Below are positions 1-6,247 of a DNA stretch of 10,709 nucleotides, one piece after another. How positions within the stretch are numbered: the first letter of the stretch is position 1; each line of letters begins with the position of its first letter. The DNA is taken from NCBI GenBank assembly GCA_050256135.1, contig JBFWIF010000079.1:1-10709 (forward strand), read 5' to 3'. Origin of the DNA: RZYP01 sp050256135 (GTDB taxonomy: Bacteria > Bacillota > Negativicutes > Acidaminococcales > Acidaminococcaceae). A program made the translations under genes and the position numbers. The notes under the pieces are model-generated. The model was not told where the DNA came from. It did not search any database and saw only the letters and a list, made by a program, of their open reading frames with translations.

Positions 1-2
1 TC

Positions 3-938
3 GTTGCCTGTGGTACTGCTTATCATGCAGGTATGGTCGGTAAGTATTATTTCGAGCAACTGGCACGTGTGCCGGTAGAAGTTGATATTGCGAGTGAATT
101 CCGTTATCGTTCGCCTATTATTGACAGCAACTGCTTAACAATAATAATCAGTCAATCTGGTGAAACAAGTGATACGTTGGCAGCCTTGAGGGAAGCAAGA
201 CGTCTTGGCTCCCGCACTTTGGCTGTTACTAATGTAGTTGGCTCCTCTATAGCGCGTGAAGCTGATCAGGTAGTATATACTTATGCCGGTCCTGAAATTG
301 CTGTTGCTTCTACCAAAGCATATACCACGCAGCTACTGTTGATGCTGATGCTCGCTATCTATGTGGGACAGATCAAAGGTACGCTTTCTGCTGGTAGAGC
401 CAAAGAATTAGTTGCTGGGATTAAAGTAATTCCTGAGCAGATCCATGAACTGCTCGAAAATGTAGACCAATTGAAAGTATTTGCTACCAAGTATGGCACT
501 AGTGAAGATGTTTTCTATCTTGGCCGTTCTCTTGACTACGCTGTTGCCTTGGAAGGCGCGCTGAAGATGAAGGAAATATCATACATCCATGCAGAGGCCT
601 ATGCAGCTGGCGAACTGAAACACGGAACGCTTGCTTTAATTGTTGAAGGAGTGCCGGTTATAGTATTGGCTACCCAGGAAGATGTCTATGAAAAGACTGT
701 AAGCAATATTCAGGAAGTTAAAGCCAGAGATGCCGTCGTTATAGCAATAGCCATGGAAGGTGATGACCGTATTCCTAAGTATGCGGACCATGTTATTTTC
801 ATACCGCGTGCAGAAAAATATCTGACACCGTTGCTTTCCGTTCTACCTTTGCAATTATTAGCTTATTATGCAGCACTTACTAGGGGCTGCGATGTTGATA
901 AGCCACGAAACCTTGCAAAATCAGTAACTGTTGAGTAA
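3..938 (+). CDS. glmS: Glutamine--fructose-6-phosphate aminotransferase, C-terminal part (5' end outside window)
   Basis: GlmS makes glucosamine-6-phosphate from fructose-6-phosphate and glutamine, the first step to UDP-GlcNAc for peptidoglycan. The frame is open from base 3 and begins VACGTAYHAG, the start of the first sugar isomerase (SIS) domain, so the N-terminal glutaminase half lies to the left of the window. About 311 residues are present, which is the usual length of the two-SIS isomerase half. Visible family motifs are the sugar-phosphate loop SQSGETSDT, the segment KEISYIHAEAYAAGELKHG (catalytic Glu and His region), and the C-tail PRNLAKSVTVE, whose Lys binds the open-chain sugar. 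Nothing looks broken. The ATG at 33 is internal and not a start. The glmS ribozyme of many Firmicutes would sit upstream of the gene, outside the window, so its presence cannot be judged. Confidence 0.97.
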   Translation, partial: VACGTAYHAGMVGKYYFEQLARVPVEVDIASEFRYRSPIIDSNCLTIIISQSGETSDTLAALREARRLGSRTLAVTNVVGSSIAREADQVVYTYAGPEIAVASTKAYTTQLLLMLMLAIYVGQIKGTLSAGRAKELVAGIKVIPEQIHELLENVDQLKVFATKYGTSEDVFYLGRSLDYAVALEGALKMKEISYIHAEAYAAGELKHGTLALIVEGVPVIVLATQEDVYEKTVSNIQEVKARDAVVIAIAMEGDDRIPKYADHVIFIPRAEKYLTPLLSVLPLQLLAYYAALTRGCDVDKPRNLAKSVTVE

Positions 939-961
939 AGCAAAAACTCAATAATGATAAA

Positions 962-997
962 AATGCCGTAGCTAAAAAGCTACGGCATTTTTTATTT
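962..997. terminator. Bidirectional intrinsic terminator between glmS and the ArAE gene
   Basis: An 11-bp perfect stem (962-972 AATGCCGTAGC, 979-989 GCTACGGCATT) with a 6-nt loop is followed by a T run on the + strand. The A run to its left (958-963) gives a T run on the minus strand, so it can end both glmS and the convergent minus-strand gene that stops at 1008. Confidence 0.9.
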
Positions 998-1007
998 ATA
1001 CAATAAT

Positions 1008-2054
1008 TTAACTCGGAAATTTATCTTCAATTTCATCCAGAATGCGTACCATATCAGTGAATAAACCACCAATTTCAGGAACAAAGTCCGTCAGAGTCAG
1101 TTGCCTCATCTCTAAAAAGCACTTAATCTGGCTGGTGCGTGCTTCTGCCAAAGAGCCTGTAAGGAGGATTTCAAGTTCCGGTGACGGTGCAAAACTAAAT
1201 TCGCCGAAGAGCGCAATACATTTTGCCGTTGAGTGTAATACTTCATTGAAATCAAGGCAGTAACCCTTTGCAATCCTTAAATCGTATAAGCTGCGCGCAA
1301 TTCCTCTGACTTGGATGGTCATACGTTCCATACGATTCAGGATTATGGATAGTTCTTCGACATACTGGCGCTCTTGCCTGTGAAAAGGTGTATAACGTAA
1401 TGAACTTAATGAGAGCAAGAGATTTTCACACTCTTTTTCCGTTTGTTGGACTAATTGCCTTGCTTTTTTAAGGTCAGTTTCTAGCTTCTCTTCGTTGGAA
1501 CATCCTTCCATATTATACAATGCATCTGAAAGCCTTCTGGATAATTGTAATATTGCTTGCTTAATTGCTGCGGAAGCATTCGGCGGAGAGATAAACATGT
1601 TAATAATGACGGCTGTGAGAGCACCGACAATTGTTTCTATAATACGTCCAACCATGTAACCGTGTTCCTGCCCATAACCGAGAACCAACAAGGCGCTTAC
1701 ACCAACCTGAGAGATAATTTGCTGATTAAGCTGAAAGGCTGTTGATAGTGAAAAAGCAAGTAAAATAGCAATTAGAATAGAAATGCCGCTGATTACAAAG
1801 AAGTGACTGATTAAAGCCCCGATGCCAACGCCTATGATAACTCCCAAAGTGCGGTAAAGACCTTTTTGTATAGAGTCCGCTATTGTAACTTGGATAGTTA
1901 ATATAGCAGCTAAAGGCGCAAATATCGGGTAAGGATTATCAGATAAAAAAAGGGCAAGCCCATAGGAGGATCCTGCTGCGAGAGCGGTTTTTACTACTTG
2001 CAGAGTCAGGCCGATTTTGGCTAATGACTCCAGACTGAATTGACTATACTTCAA
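1008..2054 (-). CDS. ArAE/FUSC-like membrane protein, putative aromatic acid exporter family
   Basis: This is a 348-aa integral membrane protein. The N-terminal half has about six hydrophobic segments (roughly residues 13-36, 42-58, 66-87, 90-107, 113-128 and 134-155). The C-terminal half (about 160-348) is a charged, helical cytoplasmic domain. This layout and the style of the segment around YPIFAPLAAILTIQVT fit the Firmicute ArAE_1 / DUF939 family, relatives of FUSC and E. coli AaeB efflux proteins. The family is named for aromatic acid export, but most Firmicute members have no proven substrate. The start is TTG at 2054, preceded by AGGAGATGAG (2070-2061); the upstream frame closes at a TAA (2081-2079) with no ATG or GTG. 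It lies 33 nt after the radical SAM gene with no terminator between, so the two are probably one operon. Confidence 0.82.
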   Translation of the reverse strand: MKYSQFSLESLAKIGLTLQVVKTALAAGSSYGLALFLSDNPYPIFAPLAAILTIQVTIADSIQKGLYRTLGVIIGVGIGALISHFFVISGISILIAILLAFSLSTAFQLNQQIISQVGVSALLVLGYGQEHGYMVGRIIETIVGALTAVIINMFISPPNASAAIKQAILQLSRRLSDALYNMEGCSNEEKLETDLKKARQLVQQTEKECENLLLSLSSLRYTPFHRQERQYVEELSIILNRMERMTIQVRGIARSLYDLRIAKGYCLDFNEVLHSTAKCIALFGEFSFAPSPELEILLTGSLAEARTSQIKCFLEMRQLTLTDFVPEIGGLFTDMVRILDEIEDKFPS

Positions 2055-2087
2055 AATAGGCTCATCTCCTGTTGGTGTTTATATCAA

Positions 2088-2981
2088 TCAAACTCCCGTA
2101 CCATCAAAGGCAGGGATAAAGTCAGAGCTTGCCGCTTCTCCATCCTGGACAAAACCGTCTTCAATACCAGAGTCAAATAAGTATGCTTCAATTTTCCTAT
2201 ACTCTGCTTTTGAAACTGCACGGTTAATTTCTGGATACTTAGCGGCATCACCGCAAGGAATATATTGATGCATGAGACTGAAAAGTACCTGCCCTGGTTT
2301 AAATGTTTCAGATACCCAATCAATGACACGTTTACTGTTATCAATGAGACCCGGTAAGATCAGATGCCTTATCACAACGCCGCTTTGCAGGATTCCTTCA
2401 TCATCAATGATGTAGTCACCGGTTTGGCGGTACATTTCCTTGATAGCGGCAGCAGCAATTCGGAAATAGTCAGGAGCATTACTATATTTGATTGCCGCCA
2501 GATTGTCTGAGTATTTAAAATCTGGTAAATATATCTGAATCTTTCCTTGCAGTTTTTTCAAAGTGTCGATAGTTTCGAATCCGCTGGTATTGTAGACGAC
2601 AGGAACCGACAGTTTTTCCTTGAGGCTGGCAATAATTGCTTGTGTGAAATGAGTAGGTGTCACGAGATTTATATTGTGAGCACCCTGCGCAATAAGGTCT
2701 TGATAAATCTTTTGCAGATGTTCTATCGTTATTTCTTTGCCAAAACCTTCACAGCTGATTTTATGATTTTGACAAAAAACACAATGCAGATTGCAGCCAC
2801 TGAAAAAGACAGTGCCAGAACCACGTGTGCCGCTGATACAAGGCTCCTCCCACATGTGCAGGTCTGCGCGGGCCACTATTGGCTTCATACCGCAGCCGCA
2901 GGAGCCGAAGGTGCCGCTTGAAGACATGGTTTCTGGGCGGTCAACGCCGCAGCGGTGAGGACAAATATAACAGAGAGTCAT
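2088..2981 (-). CDS. PflX-like radical SAM protein (pyruvate formate-lyase-activase-related)
   Basis: This 297-aa protein belongs to the uncharacterised PflX-type branch of the radical SAM superfamily. The 4Fe-4S ligating motif is CNLHCVFC (Cys63, Cys67, Cys70), the CX3CX2C pattern. Ahead of it is the Cys-rich N-terminus typical of this branch (CYICPHRCGVDR, Cys4/7/11, then CGCG with Cys28/30), which may bind a second cluster or a metal. The C-terminal SSDFIPAFDGTGV is also typical of the group. Members are predicted to cleave SAM reductively to a 5'-deoxyadenosyl radical; their substrate is not established, and activation of pyruvate formate-lyase is only a name inherited from sequence similarity. 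The ATG at 2981 has GGGAG (2994-2990) upstream. A plausible promoter lies at 3051-3022, and the ArAE gene follows. Confidence 0.9.
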   Translation of the reverse strand: MTLCYICPHRCGVDRPETMSSSGTFGSCGCGMKPIVARADLHMWEEPCISGTRGSGTVFFSGCNLHCVFCQNHKISCEGFGKEITIEHLQKIYQDLIAQGAHNINLVTPTHFTQAIIASLKEKLSVPVVYNTSGFETIDTLKKLQGKIQIYLPDFKYSDNLAAIKYSNAPDYFRIAAAAIKEMYRQTGDYIIDDEGILQSGVVIRHLILPGLIDNSKRVIDWVSETFKPGQVLFSLMHQYIPCGDAAKYPEINRAVSKAEYRKIEAYLFDSGIEDGFVQDGEAASSDFIPAFDGTGV

Positions 2982-3021
2982 TCAAACATCTCCCTTCTGG
3001 ATATTTATTATTGTAACACAG

Positions 3022-3051
3022 AATATACAAGCTGCAGCAGACAAAGGTCAA
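3022..3051 (-). promoter_or_regulatory. Probable promoter of the radical SAM-ArAE unit
   Basis: Reading the minus strand, TTGACC (3051-3046) and TATATT (3027-3022) are separated by 18 nt, giving a start near 3015 and a short leader of about 35 nt before the radical SAM ATG. An alternative extended -10 element, TGTTACAAT, lies just downstream (3018-3010). Either would serve; which is used is not decided by the sequence. Confidence 0.5.
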
Positions 3052-3116
3052 TTTTCTTCTGTTGTCAGGCACAAAAGAAGATGTTGCAAAAACGACAAAC
3101 ACTAATATCATGAAGG

Positions 3117-3245
3117 TTACTTGTATATACAAGACAGACAAAAGATAGTTTTTCTGCCCAAGGGGGAAAGAATTCCTCTGGCTGCTTCCACACGCGACAA
3201 TTCGCCTGCAAGCAGTCGGTCGCTGATGTGCAGCAAGCCCGTCAT
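3117..3245 (-). CDS. Small hypothetical protein, 42 aa
   Basis: The product begins MTGLLHISDRLLAGELSR and ends CLSCIYK, 42 residues. The case for a real gene is its ribosome site: AGGAGG followed six bases later by ATG (3245-3243), one of the best in the window. The frame continues upstream to 3332, but that start has no ribosome site. Residues 6-28 could form an amphipathic helix, and the N-terminal GELSRVEAARGIL pattern recalls the first helix of some larger enzymes. It could therefore be the surviving 5' stub of a decayed gene. I see no membrane segment and recognise no family. Its last codons (TGT ATA TAC AAG) form part of the 14-bp palindrome at 3120-3133. The radical SAM gene starts 135 nt downstream on the same strand. 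Confidence 0.4.
   Translation of the reverse strand: MTGLLHISDRLLAGELSRVEAARGILSPLGRKTIFCLSCIYK
3120..3133. promoter_or_regulatory. Perfect 14-bp palindrome, candidate GntR-type operator
   Basis: CTTGTATATACAAG is its own reverse complement over all 14 bases. The pattern resembles operators of GntR-family repressors (B. subtilis GntR binds a site containing ACTTGTATACAAGT, which has a 2-bp shorter centre). It overlaps the stop end of the 42-aa ORF and lies about 70 bp upstream of the -35 element of the radical SAM gene. No regulator gene is present in the window. Confidence 0.4.
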
Positions 3246-3384
3246 TTCTTTCCTCCTGGACGGATAGATTTTTAAGTATTTTCCTTCAAAGCTTGTTAAA
3301 ATAATAAGCACTTGTTTTTGCGGTAAGATCATTTGTTATTAATCAACCAATATTGTTTGTAAGTCAGATATGAGGCGGTTCTGA

Positions 3385-3413
3385 TTGACAAAGAAGATGG
3401 TGAAAGGTATAAT
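3385..3413 (+). promoter_or_regulatory. Perfect consensus sigma-A promoter for the ZTP riboswitch transcript
   Basis: TTGACA (3385-3390) and TATAAT (3408-3413) are both exact consensus with the ideal 17-nt spacer, predicting a transcript start near 3420. That is a few bases before the first paired base of the riboswitch at 3426/3427. The promoter should be strong and unregulated at initiation, leaving control to the riboswitch. Confidence 0.92.
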
Positions 3414-3425
3414 CGATTCTAGAGA

Positions 3426-3519
3426 GGTCATATAACTGACGGAAGTGGATAACCACATGGAGTATGACTGGTATGAGCCGACCGTCTGGGCAGAAGCAGC
3501 CCGGAGTGGCGGCTTTTTT
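3426..3519 (+). promoter_or_regulatory. ZTP (pfl) riboswitch with expression platform
   Basis: The aptamer senses ZTP/ZMP, purine intermediates that build up when 10-formyl-tetrahydrofolate is short. P1 pairs GTCATA (3427-3432) with TATGAC (3463-3468). P2 pairs GTGG (3445-3448) with CCAC (3453-3456). The highly conserved 3' element reads CCGTCTGGGCA (family norm CCGCCUGGGCA) at 3482-3492. The defining pseudoknot is supported by a compensated change: GACGG (3438-3442) pairs exactly with CCGTC (3482-3486) where the usual pairing is GGCGG with CCGCC. P3 and the pseudoknot strand lie inside the left arm of the following terminator, so ligand binding should block termination and turn the gene on. 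The next gene, an AICAR transformylase, is a standard target for this riboswitch. Confidence 0.93.
3476..3519 (+). terminator. Riboswitch-controlled intrinsic terminator
   Basis: The left arm 3476-3491 and right arm 3499-3514 form a 16-position stem with three mismatches around a 7-nt loop, followed by six T (3514-3519). The left arm contains aptamer P3 and the pseudoknot strand, so terminator and ligand-bound aptamer exclude each other. Confidence 0.85.
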
Positions 3520-3543
3520 CATATGAAGAAAGGGGAATACAGA

Positions 3544-4719
3544 ATGAATGAATTGAAATTGAAGTATGGCTGCAACCCTAATCAGGATCCGGCACGTATA
3601 TATATGAAAGATGGCAGTGACTTGCCGGTTGAAGTGTTAAACGGACGTCCTGGTTATATTAACTTTCTTGATGCTTTTAATAGCTGGCAATTAGTGAAGG
3701 AATTAAAAGAGGCGACAGGCCTGCCGGCAGCAGCTTCTTTTAAACATGTCAGCCCTGCCGGAGCAGCAGTCGGTTTGCCCATGACAGATCTCCTGAAAAA
3801 AATCTATTATGTCGATGACCTGGAACTTTCTCCACTTGCTAGTGCCTATGCAAGGGCGCGTGGTGCCGACAGGATGTCTTCTTATGGCGACTTTGTTGCA
3901 CTTTCTGATATCTGCGATGAACAAACGGCAACTATGCTGGCTCGCGAGGTATCCGATGGTGTTATTGCACCTGGTTATACGGATAAAGCACTGGAAATAC
4001 TTAAAACAAAACGCAAAGGTACTTACAATATTATCAAGATAGATGCAAATTATATCCCTGCGCCTGTAGAAAGCAAAGATGTTTTTGGTATAACCTTTGA
4101 ACAGGGCCGTAATGAAGTAAAAATTACCAAAGAGCTTCTAGAAAACCGTCCTACCAATAATAAAGAAATACCGCAAGCAGCTGCCAGAGATCTTTTGATA
4201 GCTTTGATTACGCTTAAATACACTCAGTCAAATTCTGTTTGTTATGTCAAAGATGGTCAGGCTATAGGCATAGGAGCAGGACAGCAGTCACGTGTTCATT
4301 GCACTCGCTTGGCTGGTAATAAAGCTGATAACTGGTATCTGAGACAAAACCCTAAAGTACTGGCACTGCCTTTCAAGGAAAGCATCAGACGCCCGGATAG
4401 GGACAATACGATAGATGTATATATTTCTGATGATGATATGGATGTTTTGGCTGATGGGAGCTGGGAACTGTTTTTTAGTGAAAAACCGGAACGCCTTAGC
4501 CATGAAGAGAAGAAAGCATGGCTGGAAACTCTGAAGGGAGTAGCTCTTGGTTCGGATGCCTTCTTCCCATTTGGTGACAATATAGAAAGAGCACATCGCA
4601 GCGGTGTGGAGTTCATTGCGCAGGCAGGTGGTTCTATTCGCGATGATAATGTTATTGAAACCTGTGATAAATACAATATTGCAATGGCCTTTACAGGCCT
4701 GCGTTTATTCCATCATTAA
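3544..4719 (+). CDS. Stand-alone AICAR transformylase (phosphoribosylaminoimidazolecarboxamide formyltransferase)
   Basis: The 391-aa enzyme formylates AICAR (ZMP) to FAICAR with 10-formyl-tetrahydrofolate, the penultimate step of IMP synthesis. It corresponds to the transformylase part of PurH and lacks the N-terminal IMP cyclohydrolase domain of the usual bifunctional protein, so another protein must close the ring. The catalytic Lys-His pair is visible in SFKHVSPAG (Lys67, His68), followed by GIGAGQQSR, AFFPFGDN and the C-terminal AGGSIRD...AMAFTGLR stretch. The start is ATG 3544 with AAGGGG (3530-3535) eight bases upstream. The frame is open back to a GTG at 3445, but that lies inside riboswitch P2, and the intervening bases are aptamer and terminator. 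The gene is alone in its transcript, between the ZTP riboswitch and a strong terminator. Confidence 0.95.
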   Translation: MNELKLKYGCNPNQDPARIYMKDGSDLPVEVLNGRPGYINFLDAFNSWQLVKELKEATGLPAAASFKHVSPAGAAVGLPMTDLLKKIYYVDDLELSPLASAYARARGADRMSSYGDFVALSDICDEQTATMLAREVSDGVIAPGYTDKALEILKTKRKGTYNIIKIDANYIPAPVESKDVFGITFEQGRNEVKITKELLENRPTNNKEIPQAAARDLLIALITLKYTQSNSVCYVKDGQAIGIGAGQQSRVHCTRLAGNKADNWYLRQNPKVLALPFKESIRRPDRDNTIDVYISDDDMDVLADGSWELFFSEKPERLSHEEKKAWLETLKGVALGSDAFFPFGDNIERAHRSGVEFIAQAGGSIRDDNVIETCDKYNIAMAFTGLRLFHH

Positions 4720-4720
4720 A

Positions 4721-4768
4721 AAAGAAGTTCCTGTGCATAGTAAGTTTGCACAGGAACTTCTTTGTTTT
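4721..4768. terminator. Bidirectional terminator after the AICAR transformylase gene
   Basis: A perfect 17-bp stem (4721-4737 with 4747-4763, core GAAGTTCCTGTGCA) has a 9-nt loop and T-rich flank on the right (GTTTTTAAG). The A run at 4718-4723 gives a T run on the minus strand, so it also ends the convergent operon stopping at 4775. Confidence 0.92.
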
Positions 4769-4774
4769 TAAGTT

Positions 4775-5515
4775 TTATTTTTTCAAATCAGTAATAATAG
4801 CATTGCCAAAGCGCGTGTTTTCTGTTTTTGCTCCAATCATATCAGTACTGAAAAGCATTGCACCTGCAAGGTCTGCTTTTGTTAAATTAGCAGCACGCAG
4901 GATGCTTTGCGTTAGATTGGTGTTCTTTAGATTAGCTTCACTTAAATCAGCATTTTGCAACTTGGCATTATATAAATTAGCGTCAGTGAAGTTTGTCTTA
5001 CGTAAGTCAGCCTGGTAAAACCAAGAATTAGCCAGATTGGCAAAGCGGAAGTCTGCTGAATAGGCATTAGCATAATCAAATGTCGCTTCTCTGATATCAG
5101 CTGAGCGAAATGTTGCAAAGTCAATAATAGCATGATTAAAGCTGGTTCGGAAAGCATTAGCTCCGGAAAAGTCAGCACGCGAAAAAATGGCTTCTCTCAG
5201 ATTGGCATGTGACAAATCGGCATTAGTAAGATTAGCATTTTCAGCATAAACATTTTTCATATTGGCTTTAACTAATTTCGCATCAATTAAAGATGCATTT
5301 TCTAAAGCAGCTCCTTCTAAGTTAGTAAAACTTAGATTTGCTCCTGCTAAATTAGCATCTGTCAGGTTTGCGTTCGTTAGCTGTGCGCCGGTAAGATCTC
5401 CGTGAGGACAGCTGCCCGTTGTCAGAAGCCTGTCAAGATCTGCTTGGTTGTAGGCTAATGCTGGCATTGTATTGAGTAGCAAAATTAAGGATAAAATAAG
5501 TGTTTTTTTACCCAT
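4775..5515 (-). CDS. Exported pentapeptide-repeat protein
   Basis: The 246-aa protein has a clear Sec signal peptide (MGKK, a hydrophobic core LILSLILLLN, then a likely signal peptidase I site after MPALA, residue 21). From about residue 38 to 242 it is almost entirely pentapeptide repeats of the A(D/N)LXX type, about 40 units. These should fold as one long right-handed quadrilateral beta-helix outside the cytoplasmic membrane. The CPHGDLTGAQL junction, with the single Cys36, is the entry into the helix. There is no LPXTG, lipobox or membrane anchor, and no catalytic domain. It differs in location from the cytoplasmic gyrase-protecting Qnr/MfpA proteins, so that function is unlikely. ATG 5515 has AGGAG (5526-5522) inside the end of the HAD gene, and only two bases separate the two genes, which suggests translational coupling. 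The biological role is unknown. Confidence 0.9.
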   Translation of the reverse strand: MGKKTLILSLILLLNTMPALAYNQADLDRLLTTGSCPHGDLTGAQLTNANLTDANLAGANLSFTNLEGAALENASLIDAKLVKANMKNVYAENANLTNADLSHANLREAIFSRADFSGANAFRTSFNHAIIDFATFRSADIREATFDYANAYSADFRFANLANSWFYQADLRKTNFTDANLYNAKLQNADLSEANLKNTNLTQSILRAANLTKADLAGAMLFSTDMIGAKTENTRFGNAIITDLKK

Positions 5516-5517
5516 GA

Positions 5518-6213
5518 TTAGCTCCTATCCGACAGTTCTGCCAGAAACTCATGTGAACTATCAGGTAATCTATCGATAATTTTCCAGGGTTCGTGTTTTG
5601 CAAGTTCTTCAGCGCTGTAAGAAGAACCAGCCAGAACAATCAAAGAACGGGCACCGATTGCTTTAGCACATTTAATATCGTTAGGAGTATCCCCTATGAT
5701 CGTGACTTCTTCCGGCTTAATAGCAGGATTTTTGACATAAAGTTTATGAAATGCCGCTTGTGCAAGGATTGTGCGATCTTCGCTCAGTTCGCCGAAAGCG
5801 CTTAAACTATAGTCAAAGTATTTTTCAATGCCATAATGTTTCAGTTTCATATGGGCGGCATGGCCAGCGTTCCCTGTCAAAAGCGCCGAAATGTAGCCAG
5901 CCTCATTTTGGTCCAGATAGTTTAAAACATTTTCTACATTTGGCAGAAGGCGACCTTTATGTGATTGCAAAAATTCCGGTAATAATCTGTAGTAGAGAAT
6001 TAAAAGACCTGCTGCATCTGAGGCTTTGCAGCTACCTTTGATATCTGTAATTGCTCTTTTGATAATGTGTGAATCCGTGCAACCTGCCAGTTCATGGGAA
6101 AAAGTAAAATCATTGCAGTTGTAACGAATACGTATCGCTTCTTTGAGGGCATCAATACCGGCACGCGCAGAAAGGAGCAGCGTACCATCAATGTCCCAAA
6201 ATAAATAGTTCAT
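5518..6213 (-). CDS. HAD-superfamily hydrolase, phosphoglycolate-phosphatase-like
   Basis: This is a 231-aa cytoplasmic phosphatase-type protein. HAD motif I is DIDGTLL (nucleophile Asp7, acid/base Asp9), motif II is LLTGN (Thr113), and motif IV is IGDTPNDI (Asp175, Asp179). The motif III Lys is probably Lys161 or Lys166. The region between motifs I and II is an alpha-helical C1-type cap. The closest style is Gph/phosphoglycolate phosphatase-like proteins, but substrates in this group cannot be read from sequence. The start is ATG 6213 with GGAGG (6223-6219) five bases upstream. A TTG at 6225 in the same frame lies inside that ribosome site and is not a credible start. The gene sits 34 nt after the SpeD homologue and 2 nt before the pentapeptide protein. 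Confidence 0.93.
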   Translation of the reverse strand: MNYLFWDIDGTLLLSARAGIDALKEAIRIRYNCNDFTFSHELAGCTDSHIIKRAITDIKGSCKASDAAGLLILYYRLLPEFLQSHKGRLLPNVENVLNYLDQNEAGYISALLTGNAGHAAHMKLKHYGIEKYFDYSLSAFGELSEDRTILAQAAFHKLYVKNPAIKPEEVTIIGDTPNDIKCAKAIGARSLIVLAGSSYSAEELAKHEPWKIIDRLPDSSHEFLAELSDRS

Positions 6214-6247
6214 TGATTCCTCCAAAAACTTTAATCCAATATATAAA

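Noticed and set aside
2051..2065. Tiny frame ATG-AGC-CTA-TTT-TGA overlapping the TTG start of the ArAE gene, as a coupling leader
   Set aside because: The ATG is part of the ribosome-site sequence itself, with no spacing for initiation, so it is unlikely to be translated.
2941..3141. Minus-strand 66-aa frame with a hydrophobic start, overlapping the radical SAM start
   Set aside because: It has no ribosome site, overlaps both the 42-aa ORF and the start of the radical SAM gene in another frame, and its second half is an out-of-frame reading of that gene.
3246..3384. Repeated CTTGTT words and an AT-rich near-palindrome (around 3291-3316 and 3331-3350)
   Set aside because: They are short, imperfect and expected in AT-rich spacer; no consistent spacing or partner site was found.
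4296..4676. Long minus-strand frame opposite the AICAR transformylase gene
   Set aside because: It lies fully within a well-supported gene, with no ribosome site and no protein-family look.
4746..5018. Plus-strand 90-aa frame with a repeated Leu/Ala/Ser pattern opposite the pentapeptide gene
   Set aside because: The repetitive look is the antisense of the pentapeptide repeats; there is no ribosome site, and it begins inside the terminator region.
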